Of a stretch of 64,000 nucleotides of DNA, positions 45,479 to 54,629 are shown in pieces. Numbering within the stretch: the stretch's first letter is position 1; each line of letters starts with the position of its first letter. Under the pieces are notes generated by a model that saw only the letters and a program-made list of their open reading frames with translations, did not search any database and had not been told where the DNA came from. The translations under genes and the position numbers were made by a program. Source of the DNA: Megasphaera elsdenii (GTDB taxonomy: Bacteria > Bacillota > Negativicutes > Veillonellales > Megasphaeraceae); assembly GCF_020539865.1 (NCBI RefSeq), contig NZ_JAJBQV010000006.1, forward strand, positions 1 through 64,000, in the 5' to 3' direction.

Positions 45479-46738
45479 ATGTTCGTGGAACTGGTTACGA
45501 CAGGTTCCGAATTACTGTTAGGTGAAATTACCAATTATAACTCAGCTTACTTGTCGAGGAAACTCAATGAAATCGGCTATTCTGTCATTTACCATACAAC
45601 TGTTGGCGATAACCCGAAGCGCATGGAAGAAGCCCTGAAAGTGGCTTTGTCCCGCGTCGACCTGGTCATTACGACCGGGGGTCTCGGGCCGACTCAAGGG
45701 GATATGACGAAAATCATCGGAGCCCGCCTCATGGAGCTGCCCCTCGTTTATGATGAAGCCATTGCTGAATCCATTCGCCAATGGGTCCTCGTCCATCATG
45801 GCGGTGCCGCCATGACGGAAAACCAGAAGCGCCAGGCTATGGTCCCGCAAGGGGCGGTCCTCTTCGACAATGGTGCCGGGACGGCACCGGGCGTGGCCAT
45901 GCAGAAAGGCGGCAAGACCCTGGTACATTTGCCGGGACCGCCGACGGAAATGCGCTGGATGTATGAAAAACGCCTGAAACCGTGGCTGCTTCAGACCTTT
46001 GGCAGTCAGGGCTGCATCGCTTCGCGGTACATCAAAATCTATGACATGGGCGAAGCCTTTATCGAAGAAAAACTCATGGACCTGGTCCAGAGCCAGTCGA
46101 ATCCGACCCTGGCCATGTATGCCCGTCCGGGCTTCGTCGAAGTCCGATTGACGGCCCGGGCTGACCAGGAAGACCAGGCGCGGGACCTGTTGGCCCCGCT
46201 GGAAAAGAAAGTCCGCCACCGTCTGGAAGGTCAGATCGTCAACTTCGACGACGATACTATGGCTCATGTCCTGGGCCAGATCGTCCGTGACGGCGGCTAT
46301 TCCGTCAGCGCTGCCGAATCGTGTACTGGTGGCCTGGTGGGTTCGCTCATCACCGATGTGCCGGGGGCTTCCGATTACTTCCGCGGTTCCGCTGGGACGT
46401 ACTGCAATGAAATGAAAGAAAAGATACTCGGTGTTTCTCACGATACGTTGGAACGCTATACGGCTGTCAGCGCACAGACTGTCGCTGAAATGGCCGACGG
46501 CAGCCGCCGCCTGTACGGGACGGATCTGGCCGTCAGCACGACGGGCATTGCCGGTCCCGGCGGCGGTACGCCAGACCAGCCCGTCGGTTTGGTCTATACG
46601 GGAATCAGCGGTCCCTGGGGGACCGTGACTTACCGCAATGTCTACCATGGCGGACGGACCGAAGTCAAGCAGCGGGCTGCCCTGCGGGCCGTATATTACT
46701 TAGTCCACTATATCGTGACACATACAAAGAATGCATAG
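45479..46738 (+). CDS. cinA: CinA-family protein (competence/damage-inducible; NMN deamidase domain)
   Basis: The 419-residue protein has the N-terminal MoaB-like domain (VTTGSELLLGEITNYNSAYLS, then TTGGLGPTQGDMTK) and the C-terminal CinA domain (SAAESCTGGLVGSLITDVPGAS near residue 280, then STTGIAGPGGGTPDQPVGLVY), which in other bacteria deamidates nicotinamide mononucleotide. GAGGTGATCGCTT precedes ATG 45479. The cinA-recA order is conserved in many Firmicutes. Confidence 0.95.
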   Translation: MFVELVTTGSELLLGEITNYNSAYLSRKLNEIGYSVIYHTTVGDNPKRMEEALKVALSRVDLVITTGGLGPTQGDMTKIIGARLMELPLVYDEAIAESIRQWVLVHHGGAAMTENQKRQAMVPQGAVLFDNGAGTAPGVAMQKGGKTLVHLPGPPTEMRWMYEKRLKPWLLQTFGSQGCIASRYIKIYDMGEAFIEEKLMDLVQSQSNPTLAMYARPGFVEVRLTARADQEDQARDLLAPLEKKVRHRLEGQIVNFDDDTMAHVLGQIVRDGGYSVSAAESCTGGLVGSLITDVPGASDYFRGSAGTYCNEMKEKILGVSHDTLERYTAVSAQTVAEMADGSRRLYGTDLAVSTTGIAGPGGGTPDQPVGLVYTGISGPWGTVTYRNVYHGGRTEVKQRAALRAVYYLVHYIVTHTKNA

Positions 46739-46753
46739 TTAGGAGGAGACAAT

Positions 46754-47827
46754 TTGGACGCAAAACAGACAGCACTTGAAAATGCAATGCGCAAGATTGA
46801 AAAGGATTTTGGCAAAGGTGCCATCATGCGCCTTGGCGACGTCGCCGACAAGATGAACTTGGAAGTCATCTCATCGGGTTCCCTGGCCGTCGACTTAGCC
46901 GTCGGCGTCGGCGGTTATCCCCGGGGCCGCGTCATCGAAATCTACGGCCCTGAATCGTCAGGCAAGACGACACTGGCCCTGCATGCTATCGCTTCGGCCC
47001 AGAAGAGCGGCGGCATTGCCGCTTTCATCGATGCCGAACACGCCTTGGATCCGGTCTATGCCCGCCACCTCGGCGTCGACACGAATGAACTGCTCATTTC
47101 CCAGCCCGATAACGGTGAACAGGCTTTGGAAATCACGGAAGAACTCGTCCGCAGCGGCGCCGTCGACATTATCGTCGTTGACTCCGTAGCTGCTTTGGTC
47201 CCGAAAGCGGAAATCGAAGGGGAAATGGGCGATTCCCACGTCGGTCTGCAGGCCCGCCTCATGAGCCAGGCTCTGCGCAAACTGACGGGCATCATTTCCA
47301 AGTCTAAAGCCATCGTCATCTTCATCAACCAGCTCCGCGAAAAAGTCGGCGTCATGTTCGGTAACCCGGAAACGACGACAGGCGGCCGGGCCTTGAAGTT
47401 CTACGCCTCGATCCGAATGGAAATCCGCAAGGGCGAAGCCATCAAGTCCGGCGGTGATATCATCGGCAATCGGGCGCGGGTCAAAGTCGTTAAGAATAAA
47501 GTGGCTCCGCCTTTTAAGCACTGTGAATTCGACATCATGTACGGTACGGGTATTTCCCGCGAAGGCACGGTCCTCGACTTGGGGACGTCTATGGATATCA
47601 TCGAAAAGAGTGGCACCTGGTATTCCTACAAGGGCGAACGCCTGGGCCAGGGCAAGGAAAACGTCAAGCTCTTCATGAAGGAACATCCAGAAATTACGGA
47701 CGAAGTCGAAAAGATCATCCGCGATACCTTAGCTGCGGAACCGGAAAAATTCGATGAAGCTATGGAAGAAGATACGGCGTCCTTGGAAATGACGGATACT
47801 GCTGCCGGAAACAGCGACGAAGCGTAA
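46754..47827 (+). CDS. recA: RecA recombinase
   Basis: RecA catalyses strand exchange and LexA self-cleavage. The 357-residue protein shows Walker [10 protein letters not shown] (residues 65-73), the MAW-like core and [17 protein letters not shown] near residue 205, with an acidic C-terminal tail. It starts with TTG 46754 after AGGAGGAG at 46741-46748. I see no LexA-type operator directly upstream; the gap to cinA is 15 bp, so it is probably cotranscribed with cinA. Confidence 0.98.
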   Translation: MDAKQTALENAMRKIEKDFGKGAIMRLGDVADKMNLEVISSGSLAVDLAVGVGGYPRGRVIEIYGPESSGKTTLALHAIASAQKSGGIAAFIDAEHALDPVYARHLGVDTNELLISQPDNGEQALEITEELVRSGAVDIIVVDSVAALVPKAEIEGEMGDSHVGLQARLMSQALRKLTGIISKSKAIVIFINQLREKVGVMFGNPETTTGGRALKFYASIRMEIRKGEAIKSGGDIIGNRARVKVVKNKVAPPFKHCEFDIMYGTGISREGTVLDLGTSMDIIEKSGTWYSYKGERLGQGKENVKLFMKEHPEITDEVEKIIRDTLAAEPEKFDEAMEEDTASLEMTDTAAGNSDEA

Positions 47828-48271
47828 ATGGATTATCGCGAAGCCTACGAAAAAGCCCTGCAGCTCCTCAATGTCCGCTTCCTCAGCGAAGGGGAGCTGA
47901 AGGCAAAGCTGCGCCGCCGCGGTGCCGATGACGAAGTCCTGGAAGCTGTCGTGGCCGCCCTGGAAGAGGAACACTTCCTCGATGACCAGCGCCTGGCTCG
48001 TGACGTGTACCACTCTTATGCCCGTAAAGGGCAGTATGGCCACTTGTATATCGTCAACCGCCTGCGCCGCCGCTGCCTGCCCATACCGGAAGACATCGAG
48101 CGGCCTGATGAGTACGCCTTGGCCGGGGCCTTGGTAAAACGCAAGTTCTCTTATCGTGCCGATGAAGTCCGAAAGGCGGCCCGTTTTTTACAATACCGTG
48201 GCTTTTCGCCATCGGTCATACGGGATGTCCTCGACGACTTTACCCTCCGTAGCGGTGACGACGATGGATGA
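47828..48271 (+). CDS. recX: RecX regulatory protein
   Basis: A 147-residue protein of three-helix repeats (YEKALQLLNVRFLSEGELKAKLRRRGADDEVLEAVVAALEEEHFLDDQRLA-type region), family length. RecX binds RecA filaments and limits their activity. Its ATG follows the recA stop with no gap, so translation is probably coupled and RecX made at a lower level. Confidence 0.93.
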   Translation: MDYREAYEKALQLLNVRFLSEGELKAKLRRRGADDEVLEAVVAALEEEHFLDDQRLARDVYHSYARKGQYGHLYIVNRLRRRCLPIPEDIERPDEYALAGALVKRKFSYRADEVRKAARFLQYRGFSPSVIRDVLDDFTLRSGDDDG

Positions 48272-48301
48272 ATGGAGCGTACCAGAATTGTCAAGTCAAT
48301 C

Positions 48302-48330
48302 TTGACATTGATATAAAAAAAAATTACAAT
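48302..48330 (+). promoter_or_regulatory. Strong promoter upstream of rny
   Basis: TTGACA (48302-48307), 17 bp, TACAAT (48325-48330) is near consensus. It predicts a start near 48337, about 80 bases before an intrinsic terminator and 136 bases before rny. Confidence 0.8.
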
Positions 48331-48418
48331 TAAGAGAGCCGGTTTGATACACTGGTCTATATTTTGCATAATTGTAGGTTTTTTGAACATGAAGTAAATT
48401 TTACATACTCATAAAAAA

Positions 48419-48445
48419 AGCCGGACTGGGAGTTCGGCTTTTTTT
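48419..48445 (+). terminator. Terminator between recX and rny, possibly an attenuator
   Basis: A 9-bp stem AGCCGGACT / AGTTCGGCT (one G-T) with loop GGG lies between a run of seven As and seven Ts. It is after the 48302 promoter and 28 bases before the rny start, so it affects rny expression unless another promoter exists between them; none is obvious. Confidence 0.88.
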
Positions 48446-48472
48446 GGTGAAAGGGGAGGTGAATCCATTACT

Positions 48473-50008
48473 ATGCTAACGATTATTGCTGCAGCAGTCG
48501 CCTGCGGTCTCATCGGCGGCGGTACAGGATATATTTACCGCAAGAAAATCGCCGAAGGTAAGATCGGCCAGGCCGAAGTCGAAGCACAGCGCATCATTGC
48601 CACAGCCCAACAGAACGCAGAAGCCCGTAAGAAGGAACTCGTCCTGGAAGGGAAGGAAGAAGTTCACAAGTTGCGCAATGACGCAGAACGGGAACACAAG
48701 GAACGTCGCAATGAATTACAGCGTTTTGAACGGCGCCTGTTGCAGAAAGAAGAACATTTGGACAAGAAATCCGATTCCATGGAGAAGAAAGAAGATGCCC
48801 TGCAGCGTAAAGAAGATGAAGTGACGCAGATGCAGGAAAGAATCGAAGCCCTTCATGAAAAGAAGATGGCTGAACTGGAACGGATTTCCGGCTTGACATA
48901 TGAAGATGCCAAGGAATTGCTCCTGAACAACGTCCAGACCGAAGTGAAGCACGAAACGGCGCAGATGATCAAGAACCTGGAAGACCAAGCCAAGGAAGAA
49001 GCCGAAGGCAAGGCCCGGGAAATCATTTCCATGGCCATCCAGCGCTGTGCTGCTGACCACGTCGCCGAAACAACAGTATCTGTCGTTTCCTTGCCGAACG
49101 ATGAAATGAAAGGCCGCATCATCGGCCGTGAAGGGCGCAATATCCGGGCCATTGAAACGCTGACCGGTGTCGACCTCATCATCGATGATACGCCGGAAGC
49201 GGTCATCTTGTCGTGTTTTGATCCAATCCGCCGCGAAATCGCCCGCATTGCCCTGGAAAAACTGATTGCCGATGGCCGTATTCATCCGGCCCGCATTGAA
49301 GAAATGGTCGAAAAGGCCCGCAAAGAAGTCAATCAGAAAATCCGCGAAGCTGGCGAACAGGCGACGTATGAAACGGGTGTCCACGGTTTGCATCCAGAAC
49401 TCATCAAAATCCTCGGCCGTCTGCGCTATCGTACCAGTTATGGCCAGAATGTCCTGCGCCATTCCATCGAAGTTTCTCAGCTGGCTGGCATCATGGCCGC
49501 TGAACTGGGCGTCGATGAAAACTTGGCTAAACGGGCCGGGCTGATCCACGATATCGGCAAGGCCTTGGACCACGAACTGGAAGGGACTCACGTTTCGATT
49601 GGTACGGAAATCGCTAAGAAATACGGTGAATCCAAACTGGTCGTCAATTGTATCGCTGCCCATCATGGCGATGAAGAAGCGCACAGTGTCGAAGCTGTCC
49701 TGGTATCGGCAGCCGATGCTGTATCGGCTGCCCGTCCAGGTGCCCGCCGGGAAACGCTGGAAAATTATCTGAAACGCCTGACGAAACTCGAAGAAATTGC
49801 CGAATCTTTCGATGGCGTCGAAGACTGCTTTGCCATCCAGGCTGGCCGTGAAATCCGTGTCATGGTCAAACCGGACAAGCTGGATGAATCGGACTGCGTC
49901 CTGTTGGTCCACGATATTGTCAAACGCATCGAAGCGGAACTGGAATATCCAGGTCAGATCAAAGTCGTCGTCATCCGTGAAACACGGATGGTGGATTATG
50001 CAAAATAA
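48473..50008 (+). CDS. rny: Ribonuclease Y
   Basis: RNase Y is the membrane-bound endonuclease that starts mRNA decay in many Firmicutes. The 511-residue protein has an N-terminal membrane segment ([20 protein letters not shown]), a long coiled coil (residues about 28-200, rich in Glu, Lys, Arg), a KH domain with [21 protein letters not shown] near 225, and an HD domain with [13 protein letters not shown] near 360 and [19 protein letters not shown] precedes the ATG. It may be attenuated by the hairpin just upstream. Confidence 0.97.
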   Translation: MLTIIAAAVACGLIGGGTGYIYRKKIAEGKIGQAEVEAQRIIATAQQNAEARKKELVLEGKEEVHKLRNDAEREHKERRNELQRFERRLLQKEEHLDKKSDSMEKKEDALQRKEDEVTQMQERIEALHEKKMAELERISGLTYEDAKELLLNNVQTEVKHETAQMIKNLEDQAKEEAEGKAREIISMAIQRCAADHVAETTVSVVSLPNDEMKGRIIGREGRNIRAIETLTGVDLIIDDTPEAVILSCFDPIRREIARIALEKLIADGRIHPARIEEMVEKARKEVNQKIREAGEQATYETGVHGLHPELIKILGRLRYRTSYGQNVLRHSIEVSQLAGIMAAELGVDENLAKRAGLIHDIGKALDHELEGTHVSIGTEIAKKYGESKLVVNCIAAHHGDEEAHSVEAVLVSAADAVSAARPGARRETLENYLKRLTKLEEIAESFDGVEDCFAIQAGREIRVMVKPDKLDESDCVLLVHDIVKRIEAELEYPGQIKVVVIRETRMVDYAK

Positions 50009-50026
50009 CCTTTTTGAATTTATTGG

Positions 50027-50070
50027 GACGTCCTGTGGTGGTTTTGGCCATCATGGGACGTCTCTTTTTT
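50027..50070 (+). terminator. Terminator after rny
   Basis: A 15-bp stem (50027-50041 with 50048-50062, three G-T pairs) is followed by a T run (50064-50070). Confidence 0.88.
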
Positions 50071-50107
50071 TACGGTCAAAAAAGTTTGAAAAAAATAAAA
50101 AAAGTAC

Positions 50108-50136
50108 TTGCCAAAACGTCTTTCTTGTAGTAAAAT
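50108..50136 (+). promoter_or_regulatory. Promoter for the tRNA operon
   Basis: TTGCCA (50108-50113), 17 bp, TAAAAT (50131-50136) lies 58 bp before the first tRNA. Confidence 0.75.
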
Positions 50137-50194
50137 AGTTTTTGTTCGAGGCACTAAGAAATACCGAAACAACCTCGAAAGAACGAAAGAAAGT

Positions 50195-50271
50195 GGCCCC
50201 GTGGTGTAGCGGTTTAACATGTCGCCCTGTCACGGCGAAGATCGTCAGTTCAAATCTGATCGGGGTCGCCA
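50195..50271 (+). tRNA. tRNA-Asp (GTC)
   Basis: Acceptor GGCCCCG pairs with CGGGGTC, the anticodon loop is CTGTCAC (GTC), the T arm contains GTTCAAAT, and CCA is encoded. It is the first of five tRNAs. Confidence 0.97.
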
Positions 50272-50274
50272 ATT

Positions 50275-50350
50275 GCTCAGGTAGCTCAGTCGGTAGAGCA
50301 GGGGACTGAAAATCCCCGTGTCGGCGGTTCAATTCCGTCCCTGAGCACCA
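50275..50350 (+). tRNA. tRNA-Phe (GAA)
   Basis: Acceptor GCTCAGG pairs with CCTGAGC, the anticodon loop ACTGAAAAT reads GAA between GGGGA and TCCCC, the T loop is GTTCAATTC, and ACCA is encoded. Confidence 0.97.
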
Positions 50351-50355
50351 CAAAT

Positions 50356-50430
50356 GCGGAAGTAGCTCAGTGGTAGAGCATCACCTTGCCAAGGTGGGGG
50401 TCGCGAGTTCGAGTCTCGTTTTCCGCTCCA
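50356..50430 (+). tRNA. tRNA-Gly (GCC)
   Basis: Acceptor GCGGAAG pairs with TTTCCGC (one G-T), the anticodon stem CACCT/AGGTG encloses TTGCCAA (GCC), and TCCA is encoded. Confidence 0.97.
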
Positions 50431-50435
50431 TATAT

Positions 50436-50509
50436 GGCGGCATAGCCAAGCGGTAAGGCAGAGGTCTGCAAAACCTTCATCCCCAGTTCGATTCTGGGTG
50501 CCGCCTCCA
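50436..50509 (+). tRNA. tRNA-Cys (GCA)
   Basis: Acceptor GGCGGCA pairs with TGCCGCC, the anticodon loop CTGCAAA reads GCA, the T loop is GTTCGATTC, and TCCA is encoded. Confidence 0.97.
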
Positions 50510-50528
50510 TATTTTTATCTTTCGTCAT

Positions 50529-50617
50529 GCCGAGGTGGCGGAACTGGCAGACGCAACGGACTTAAAATCCGTCGGATAGAGATATCCGTACCGGTTCGAT
50601 TCCGGTCCCCGGCACCA
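50529..50617 (+). tRNA. tRNA-Leu (TAA)
   Basis: A class II tRNA of 89 bases with a long variable arm. Acceptor GCCGAGG pairs with CCCCGGC except for one A-C mismatch, the anticodon loop CTTAAAA reads TAA, and ACCA is encoded. It ends the tRNA cluster. Confidence 0.96.
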
Positions 50618-50674
50618 AAAAAACAACGAGCGTGTAAGCGGCGTTGGCCGTGGCCGACGAGTCCCTTGCAAAAC

Positions 50675-50704
50675 AAAGGAGCTGTCTTAGGACAGCTCCT
50701 TTTC
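50675..50704 (+). terminator. Terminator after the tRNA operon
   Basis: A 12-bp perfect stem (AAAGGAGCTGTC / GACAGCTCCTTT, loop TTAG) lies 57 bases after the last tRNA. Confidence 0.85.
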
Positions 50705-50712
50705 GCAGTCCA

Positions 50713-50741
50713 TTCAAATTCCTTGGAAAATGAGTTATAAT
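50713..50741 (+). promoter_or_regulatory. Promoter for scpA, placed for leaderless transcription
   Basis: TTCAAA (50713-50718), 17 bp, TATAAT (50736-50741). The scpA ATG begins at 50747, where the transcript itself would start, and no Shine-Dalgarno sequence lies between. Confidence 0.6.
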
Positions 50742-50746
50742 GAATC

Positions 50747-51466
50747 ATGACAGAATACAAGTATAAAGTATCGGATTTTGAAGGTCCTTTGGATCTGTTG
50801 CTCTATCTTATCGAAAAGAACAAAGTCGATATTTATAACATACCTATCGTCGAGATTACGGACCAGTTCAACGCCTACGTAGCGGATATCGACACTTTTG
50901 ATGTCGATTATGCCAGCAAGTTCTTCGTCATGGCAGCGACGCTGTTGCAGATCAAATCGCGCCTGCTGCTGCCTAAGCAGCCGAAACTGGCTGAAGAGGA
51001 AGAAGAAGACCCGCAGGAAGCGCTGGTCCGCCAGCTCGTCGAATATAAGAAGATGAAAGCCCTGTCCCAGGCCATGGGACAGTTGTGGGATGCCCGCAGC
51101 CTCATGCTGGGGCGCCTGCCGACGGCTATGCCCTATGAGGCCCGGTTTGCCGGCCACATCGATACACAGGCCCTTTACCAGGCGTTCCACAAGGTCTGTC
51201 AGGCTCTTCCTGAACCGACAGCCGTAGAAATCCGCATACAGAAGGAAATCTACAGCGTCGAAGAGTGCATGCGCCGTGTCACTTATGCCTTGCGCCGGGC
51301 TCAAGGGACGATGGCCGTCGACGCCATTTTCCGGACCTGTCGATCCCGAGTCGAACTGGTCGTTACCTTCCTGGCCGTTTTGGAACTGCTGAAAGTCGGT
51401 CAATGTGCTACTGTTGCTGAAGGAGAGGATGGAAATACCATTGCCTTACGATACATGCCAAACTGA
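50747..51466 (+). CDS. scpA: Segregation and condensation protein A
   Basis: ScpA is the kleisin that joins SMC heads with ScpB in the condensin complex. The 239-residue protein begins with the typical YKVSDFEGPLDLLLYLIEKNKVDIYNIPI and continues with FFVMAATLLQIKSRLLLP, then an acidic linker and the C-terminal winged helix. The ATG has no visible ribosome-binding site and sits 5 bases after a TATAAT. It overlaps scpB by 38 bases. Confidence 0.94.
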   Translation: MTEYKYKVSDFEGPLDLLLYLIEKNKVDIYNIPIVEITDQFNAYVADIDTFDVDYASKFFVMAATLLQIKSRLLLPKQPKLAEEEEEDPQEALVRQLVEYKKMKALSQAMGQLWDARSLMLGRLPTAMPYEARFAGHIDTQALYQAFHKVCQALPEPTAVEIRIQKEIYSVEECMRRVTYALRRAQGTMAVDAIFRTCRSRVELVVTFLAVLELLKVGQCATVAEGEDGNTIALRYMPN

Positions 51467-52019
51467 TACCCTCGAGCCTACGGCTCTATTGGAAGCCCTG
51501 CTCTTCCTGAGCGGCGATCCTATGACGGTGACGGCCATCTGTGCCCATACGGGCTGGACCCAGGCCGAAACGGAAGCGACAGCAGACCGTCTGCAGCACC
51601 TGCTCAGCAGTCAGCGGCGAGGTATCGTTCTCATCCGCGTCGCCGGCGGCTTTCAGCTGGTCACGCGGCCGGACCTCCACGATGCCCTGCAATGGGTTCG
51701 GACGGGGACGACGGAGTTGTCTTCCATGGCGTTGGAAGTATTGTCCATCATCGCGTTTAAGCAGCCTATTACGCGAGCTGAAATCGAAAAGCTGCGCGGC
51801 GTCTCATCGGAACGGGTCCTGATATCGCTGGTCCAGCAAGGGCTGGTCGTCGAACTGGGGCGCAAAGACAGTCCAGGGCGGCCGATTTTATACGGTACGT
51901 CTGCTTATTTTTTAGAATGTATCGGCATGGATTCCCTGGCCGATTTAGCCGGCCACATGCCGGCAGATATTACGGAGGATGCAACTGATGGAAGAACGGT
52001 TACAGAAAGTAATGAGTAA
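51429..52019 (+). CDS. scpB: Segregation and condensation protein B
   Basis: ScpB dimers (two winged helices each) bind ScpA in condensin. The 196-residue protein has LEALLFLSGDPMTVTAI near the N-terminus and SMALEVLSIIAFKQPITRAEIEKLRGVSSERVL-type motif in the second half. ATG 51429 follows AAGGAGAGG closely, inside the end of scpA. It overlaps the pseudouridine synthase gene by 32 bases. Confidence 0.94.
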   Translation: MEIPLPYDTCQTDTLEPTALLEALLFLSGDPMTVTAICAHTGWTQAETEATADRLQHLLSSQRRGIVLIRVAGGFQLVTRPDLHDALQWVRTGTTELSSMALEVLSIIAFKQPITRAEIEKLRGVSSERVLISLVQQGLVVELGRKDSPGRPILYGTSAYFLECIGMDSLADLAGHMPADITEDATDGRTVTESNE

Positions 52020-52707
52020 CTGCGGTGTCGCTTCGCGGCGCGCTTCGGAAAAGATGATATTAGAAGGACGCGTCCGCGTCAACGGCGTCATCGTCCGCGA
52101 ACTGGGCACAAAAGTCGATCCCGATAAGGACCTCATTGCCGTCGACGGCAAGACTTTGGAAGCGCAGCCGAAGCATTATTATCTGTTCAACAAGCCCAAG
52201 GGCGTCATCACCACATCGAGCGATGACCAGGGCCGGGCGACAGTCATGGATTATTTCAAGAAGGAAAAGGACCGCATCTATGCCGTCGGCCGTTTGGACC
52301 AGAATACAGAAGGCCTGCTGCTCATGACCAATGACGGCGAACTGGCGAATATTCTCATGCATCCCAGCCGCCTCGTCGACAAGACGTATGAAGTCAAGGT
52401 CAAAGGGCGCATTGCCGATTCGGTCCTGCAGCACCTGGCCGATGGCGTTGAACTGAAGGATGGCATGACAGCCCCGGCTGATGTCTACTATATCGGCTAT
52501 GACCCCAAGACGAACTTGACCAGTGTGGAAATTACTATCCATGAAGGACGCAATCGCCAGGTCCGCCGCATGTTCGAGTTCTTCGGCTATCAAGTCCACA
52601 ACCTGCGCCGTGTCCAGTATGCTTTCCTGACCTTGAGCGGCGTCAAGCGCGGGGCCTATCGCAAGCTGACTTGCGAAGAAGTGGCTGAACTTTACAAATA
52701 TAAATAA
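51988..52707 (+). CDS. rluB: Ribosomal large subunit pseudouridine synthase B-type (RsuA/RluB)
   Basis: A 239-residue enzyme with an N-terminal S4 RNA-binding domain (ERLQKVMSNCGVASRRASEKMI) and the synthase domain with the catalytic Asp in GRLDQNTEGLLLMTNDG near residue 100. In this scpB context it is most likely RluB, acting on 23S rRNA. ATG 51988 is chosen because GGAGG (51974-51978) abuts the earlier ATG 51979. Confidence 0.92.
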   Translation: MEERLQKVMSNCGVASRRASEKMILEGRVRVNGVIVRELGTKVDPDKDLIAVDGKTLEAQPKHYYLFNKPKGVITTSSDDQGRATVMDYFKKEKDRIYAVGRLDQNTEGLLLMTNDGELANILMHPSRLVDKTYEVKVKGRIADSVLQHLADGVELKDGMTAPADVYYIGYDPKTNLTSVEITIHEGRNRQVRRMFEFFGYQVHNLRRVQYAFLTLSGVKRGAYRKLTCEEVAELYKYK

Positions 52708-52719
52708 ACAGGAGTGCCT

Positions 52720-53973
52720 ATGAAGGAAATACTCGTCATCGGTGCCGGTGCGGCCGGCATCATGGCTGCGTTGGCCGCGGCAGAAGCTGGGGCCAGGGTA
52801 CATTTATTTGAAAAAAATGATATCGTCGGCAAAAAGATGGGCATTACCGGCAAGGGCCGCTGCAATCTGACCAATTCGTGCAGCATGGCCGACTTCATCG
52901 CCCATACACCAGGCCATGGTAAATTTCTCTACAGTGCGTATGAAAGATTTACCAATCAGGATTTGTTGGAGAAATTGCATACCTGGGGCCTGGCTACGAA
53001 AGAGGAACGGGGCGGCCGCATCTTCCCGCAGTCGGACAGCGCCATCGAAGTGCGCAAGCTCTTCTATCATAAGCTGTGCCAGAAAGGCGTCGACCTCCAT
53101 CTGAGCGATGCCGTCCATGCCGTCAAGGCCTGGGGTAGCCGCATGATCGTCAGCGCTGCGTCGGGAAACTACGAAGGCGATGCCTGTATCATCACGACAG
53201 GCGGCCTGTCCTATCCCGTGACCGGTTCGACGGGCGACGGCTATGGCTTTGCCCGCAGCCTGGGCCACAGCGTGACCGAGCTGAAACCGTCGCTCATTCC
53301 TTTTACGACGGAAGAGACGTGGCCTCACACCCTGTCAGGCCTGTCTTTGCGCAATGTCGAAGCGTCGCTGTGGAAGCGGGGCAAGAAAGTTGCTTCCCAT
53401 TTCGGCGAGATGCTCTTTACTCATTTCGGCGTGTCTGGGCCGATTATTCTAATGCTTAGTACCGAGGCGGCTCATAAGAAGTCCGGCGCCTTTCCCATGC
53501 AGTTGCGCATCGACCTCAAACCAGCCTTGTCCAAGGAAAAACTCGATGCCCGGCTGCGTCGGGATTTCGAGAAATACATCCGCAAAGAAGCCGCCAATGG
53601 GTTGAAAGATCTCCTGCCGCAGCGCCTCATTCCCATCGTCCTCGACCAAGCTGGCATCGCCGGCACTTGTCCGGTCAACCAGATTTCCCGGGAACAGCGG
53701 CAGGACCTGGTCGACACGCTCAAGGCCTTGAGTTTGACTGTGACTGGGACGCGTCCCATTGAAGAAGCTATTGTCACGGCTGGCGGCATTGCCGTCAAGG
53801 AAATCAACCCTAAGACGATGGAGTCGAAACTTGTCCCGAATCTCTATTTTGCTGGAGAAGTCATCGACATTGACGCCTTTACAGGCGGATATAATCTGCA
53901 GGCAGCCTTTTCGACGGGCTTCGTAGCCGGAACGGCGGCTGCTACAAAGGAGTGCATACCATGCGAAAATTAA
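52720..53973 (+). CDS. HI0933/YhiN-family flavoprotein
   Basis: A 417-residue FAD-dependent protein. The dinucleotide fold VIGAGAAGIMAALAAAEAGA lies at the N-terminus, followed by KKMGITGKGRCNLTN, and the C-terminal GGIAVKEINPKTMESK and GEVIDIDAFTGGYNLQAAF complete the family pattern. Substrates are unknown, though some relatives reduce bile-acid intermediates. ATG 52720 follows AGGAG at 52710-52714. It overlaps cmk by 13 bases. Confidence 0.92.
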   Translation: MKEILVIGAGAAGIMAALAAAEAGARVHLFEKNDIVGKKMGITGKGRCNLTNSCSMADFIAHTPGHGKFLYSAYERFTNQDLLEKLHTWGLATKEERGGRIFPQSDSAIEVRKLFYHKLCQKGVDLHLSDAVHAVKAWGSRMIVSAASGNYEGDACIITTGGLSYPVTGSTGDGYGFARSLGHSVTELKPSLIPFTTEETWPHTLSGLSLRNVEASLWKRGKKVASHFGEMLFTHFGVSGPIILMLSTEAAHKKSGAFPMQLRIDLKPALSKEKLDARLRRDFEKYIRKEAANGLKDLLPQRLIPIVLDQAGIAGTCPVNQISREQRQDLVDTLKALSLTVTGTRPIEEAIVTAGGIAVKEINPKTMESKLVPNLYFAGEVIDIDAFTGGYNLQAAFSTGFVAGTAAATKECIPCEN

Positions 53974-54629
53974 CGGTTGCCATCGATGGGCCAGCCGGGG
54001 CAGGCAAGAGCAGTGTCGCCAAGGTCTTGGCCAACCGGGTCCATTACTTGTATATCGATACGGGGGCTATGTACCGTGCCTTTACGTGGGCCGTCTTGGA
54101 AAAAGGCATCGACCTTTCCGATGAGCAAGCGGTCCGTGACCTCGTCGATACCATTGATATCCGCCTGGAACCGCAGGCGGACCTGTGTCGTGTCTACGTC
54201 GGACAGACGGAAGTGACTGAAGCTATCCGGACCCAGCGCGTATCTTCCCATGTTTCTGCTGTCGCGGCTCTTGCAGTCGTACGGGAAAAACTGGTAAAAT
54301 TACAGCAGGCCATGGCCAAAGAAGGCGGCGTCATCCTCGACGGTCGTGATATCGGGACTGTCGTCCTGCCCCAGGCAGACCTCAAGATTTTCCTGACGGC
54401 ATCTGTCGATTCCCGGGCCCGCCGCCGTTATTTGGAAGTCCAGGCCAAGGGCGGCAGTGAGACCTATGACGAAATCGCTGCCAGTATCGCTGCCCGCGAC
54501 GACATGGATTCACACCGTGCCGTTTCGCCGCTGAAGAAGGCTGACGATGCTATCGTTGTCGACAACAGCGATCTCGATTTAGAGCAGACAGCCGACGTCA
54601 TCCTCGGCCTGATGAAGGAGCGAGGATGA
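53961..54629 (+). CDS. cmk: Cytidylate kinase
   Basis: Cmk phosphorylates CMP and dCMP. The 222-residue protein has the P-loop AIDGPAGAGKSSVAK, YIDTGAMYRAFTW, and the LDGRDIGTVVLPQADLKIFLTAS lid region. ATG 53961 follows AAAGGAG. The cmk-plsC-ispH/rpsA order is common in Clostridia and Negativicutes. Confidence 0.96.
   Translation: MRKLTVAIDGPAGAGKSSVAKVLANRVHYLYIDTGAMYRAFTWAVLEKGIDLSDEQAVRDLVDTIDIRLEPQADLCRVYVGQTEVTEAIRTQRVSSHVSAVAALAVVREKLVKLQQAMAKEGGVILDGRDIGTVVLPQADLKIFLTASVDSRARRRYLEVQAKGGSETYDEIAASIAARDDMDSHRAVSPLKKADDAIVVDNSDLDLEQTADVILGLMKERG

Noticed and set aside
46739..46753. LexA/SOS operator before recA
   Set aside because: The 15-bp gap holds only the ribosome-binding site, and no palindromic operator is visible in the end of cinA.
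50529..50617. Treating tRNA-Leu as degenerate because of the A-C mismatch in the acceptor stem
   Set aside because: All other stems, the anticodon loop, variable arm and CCA end are intact.
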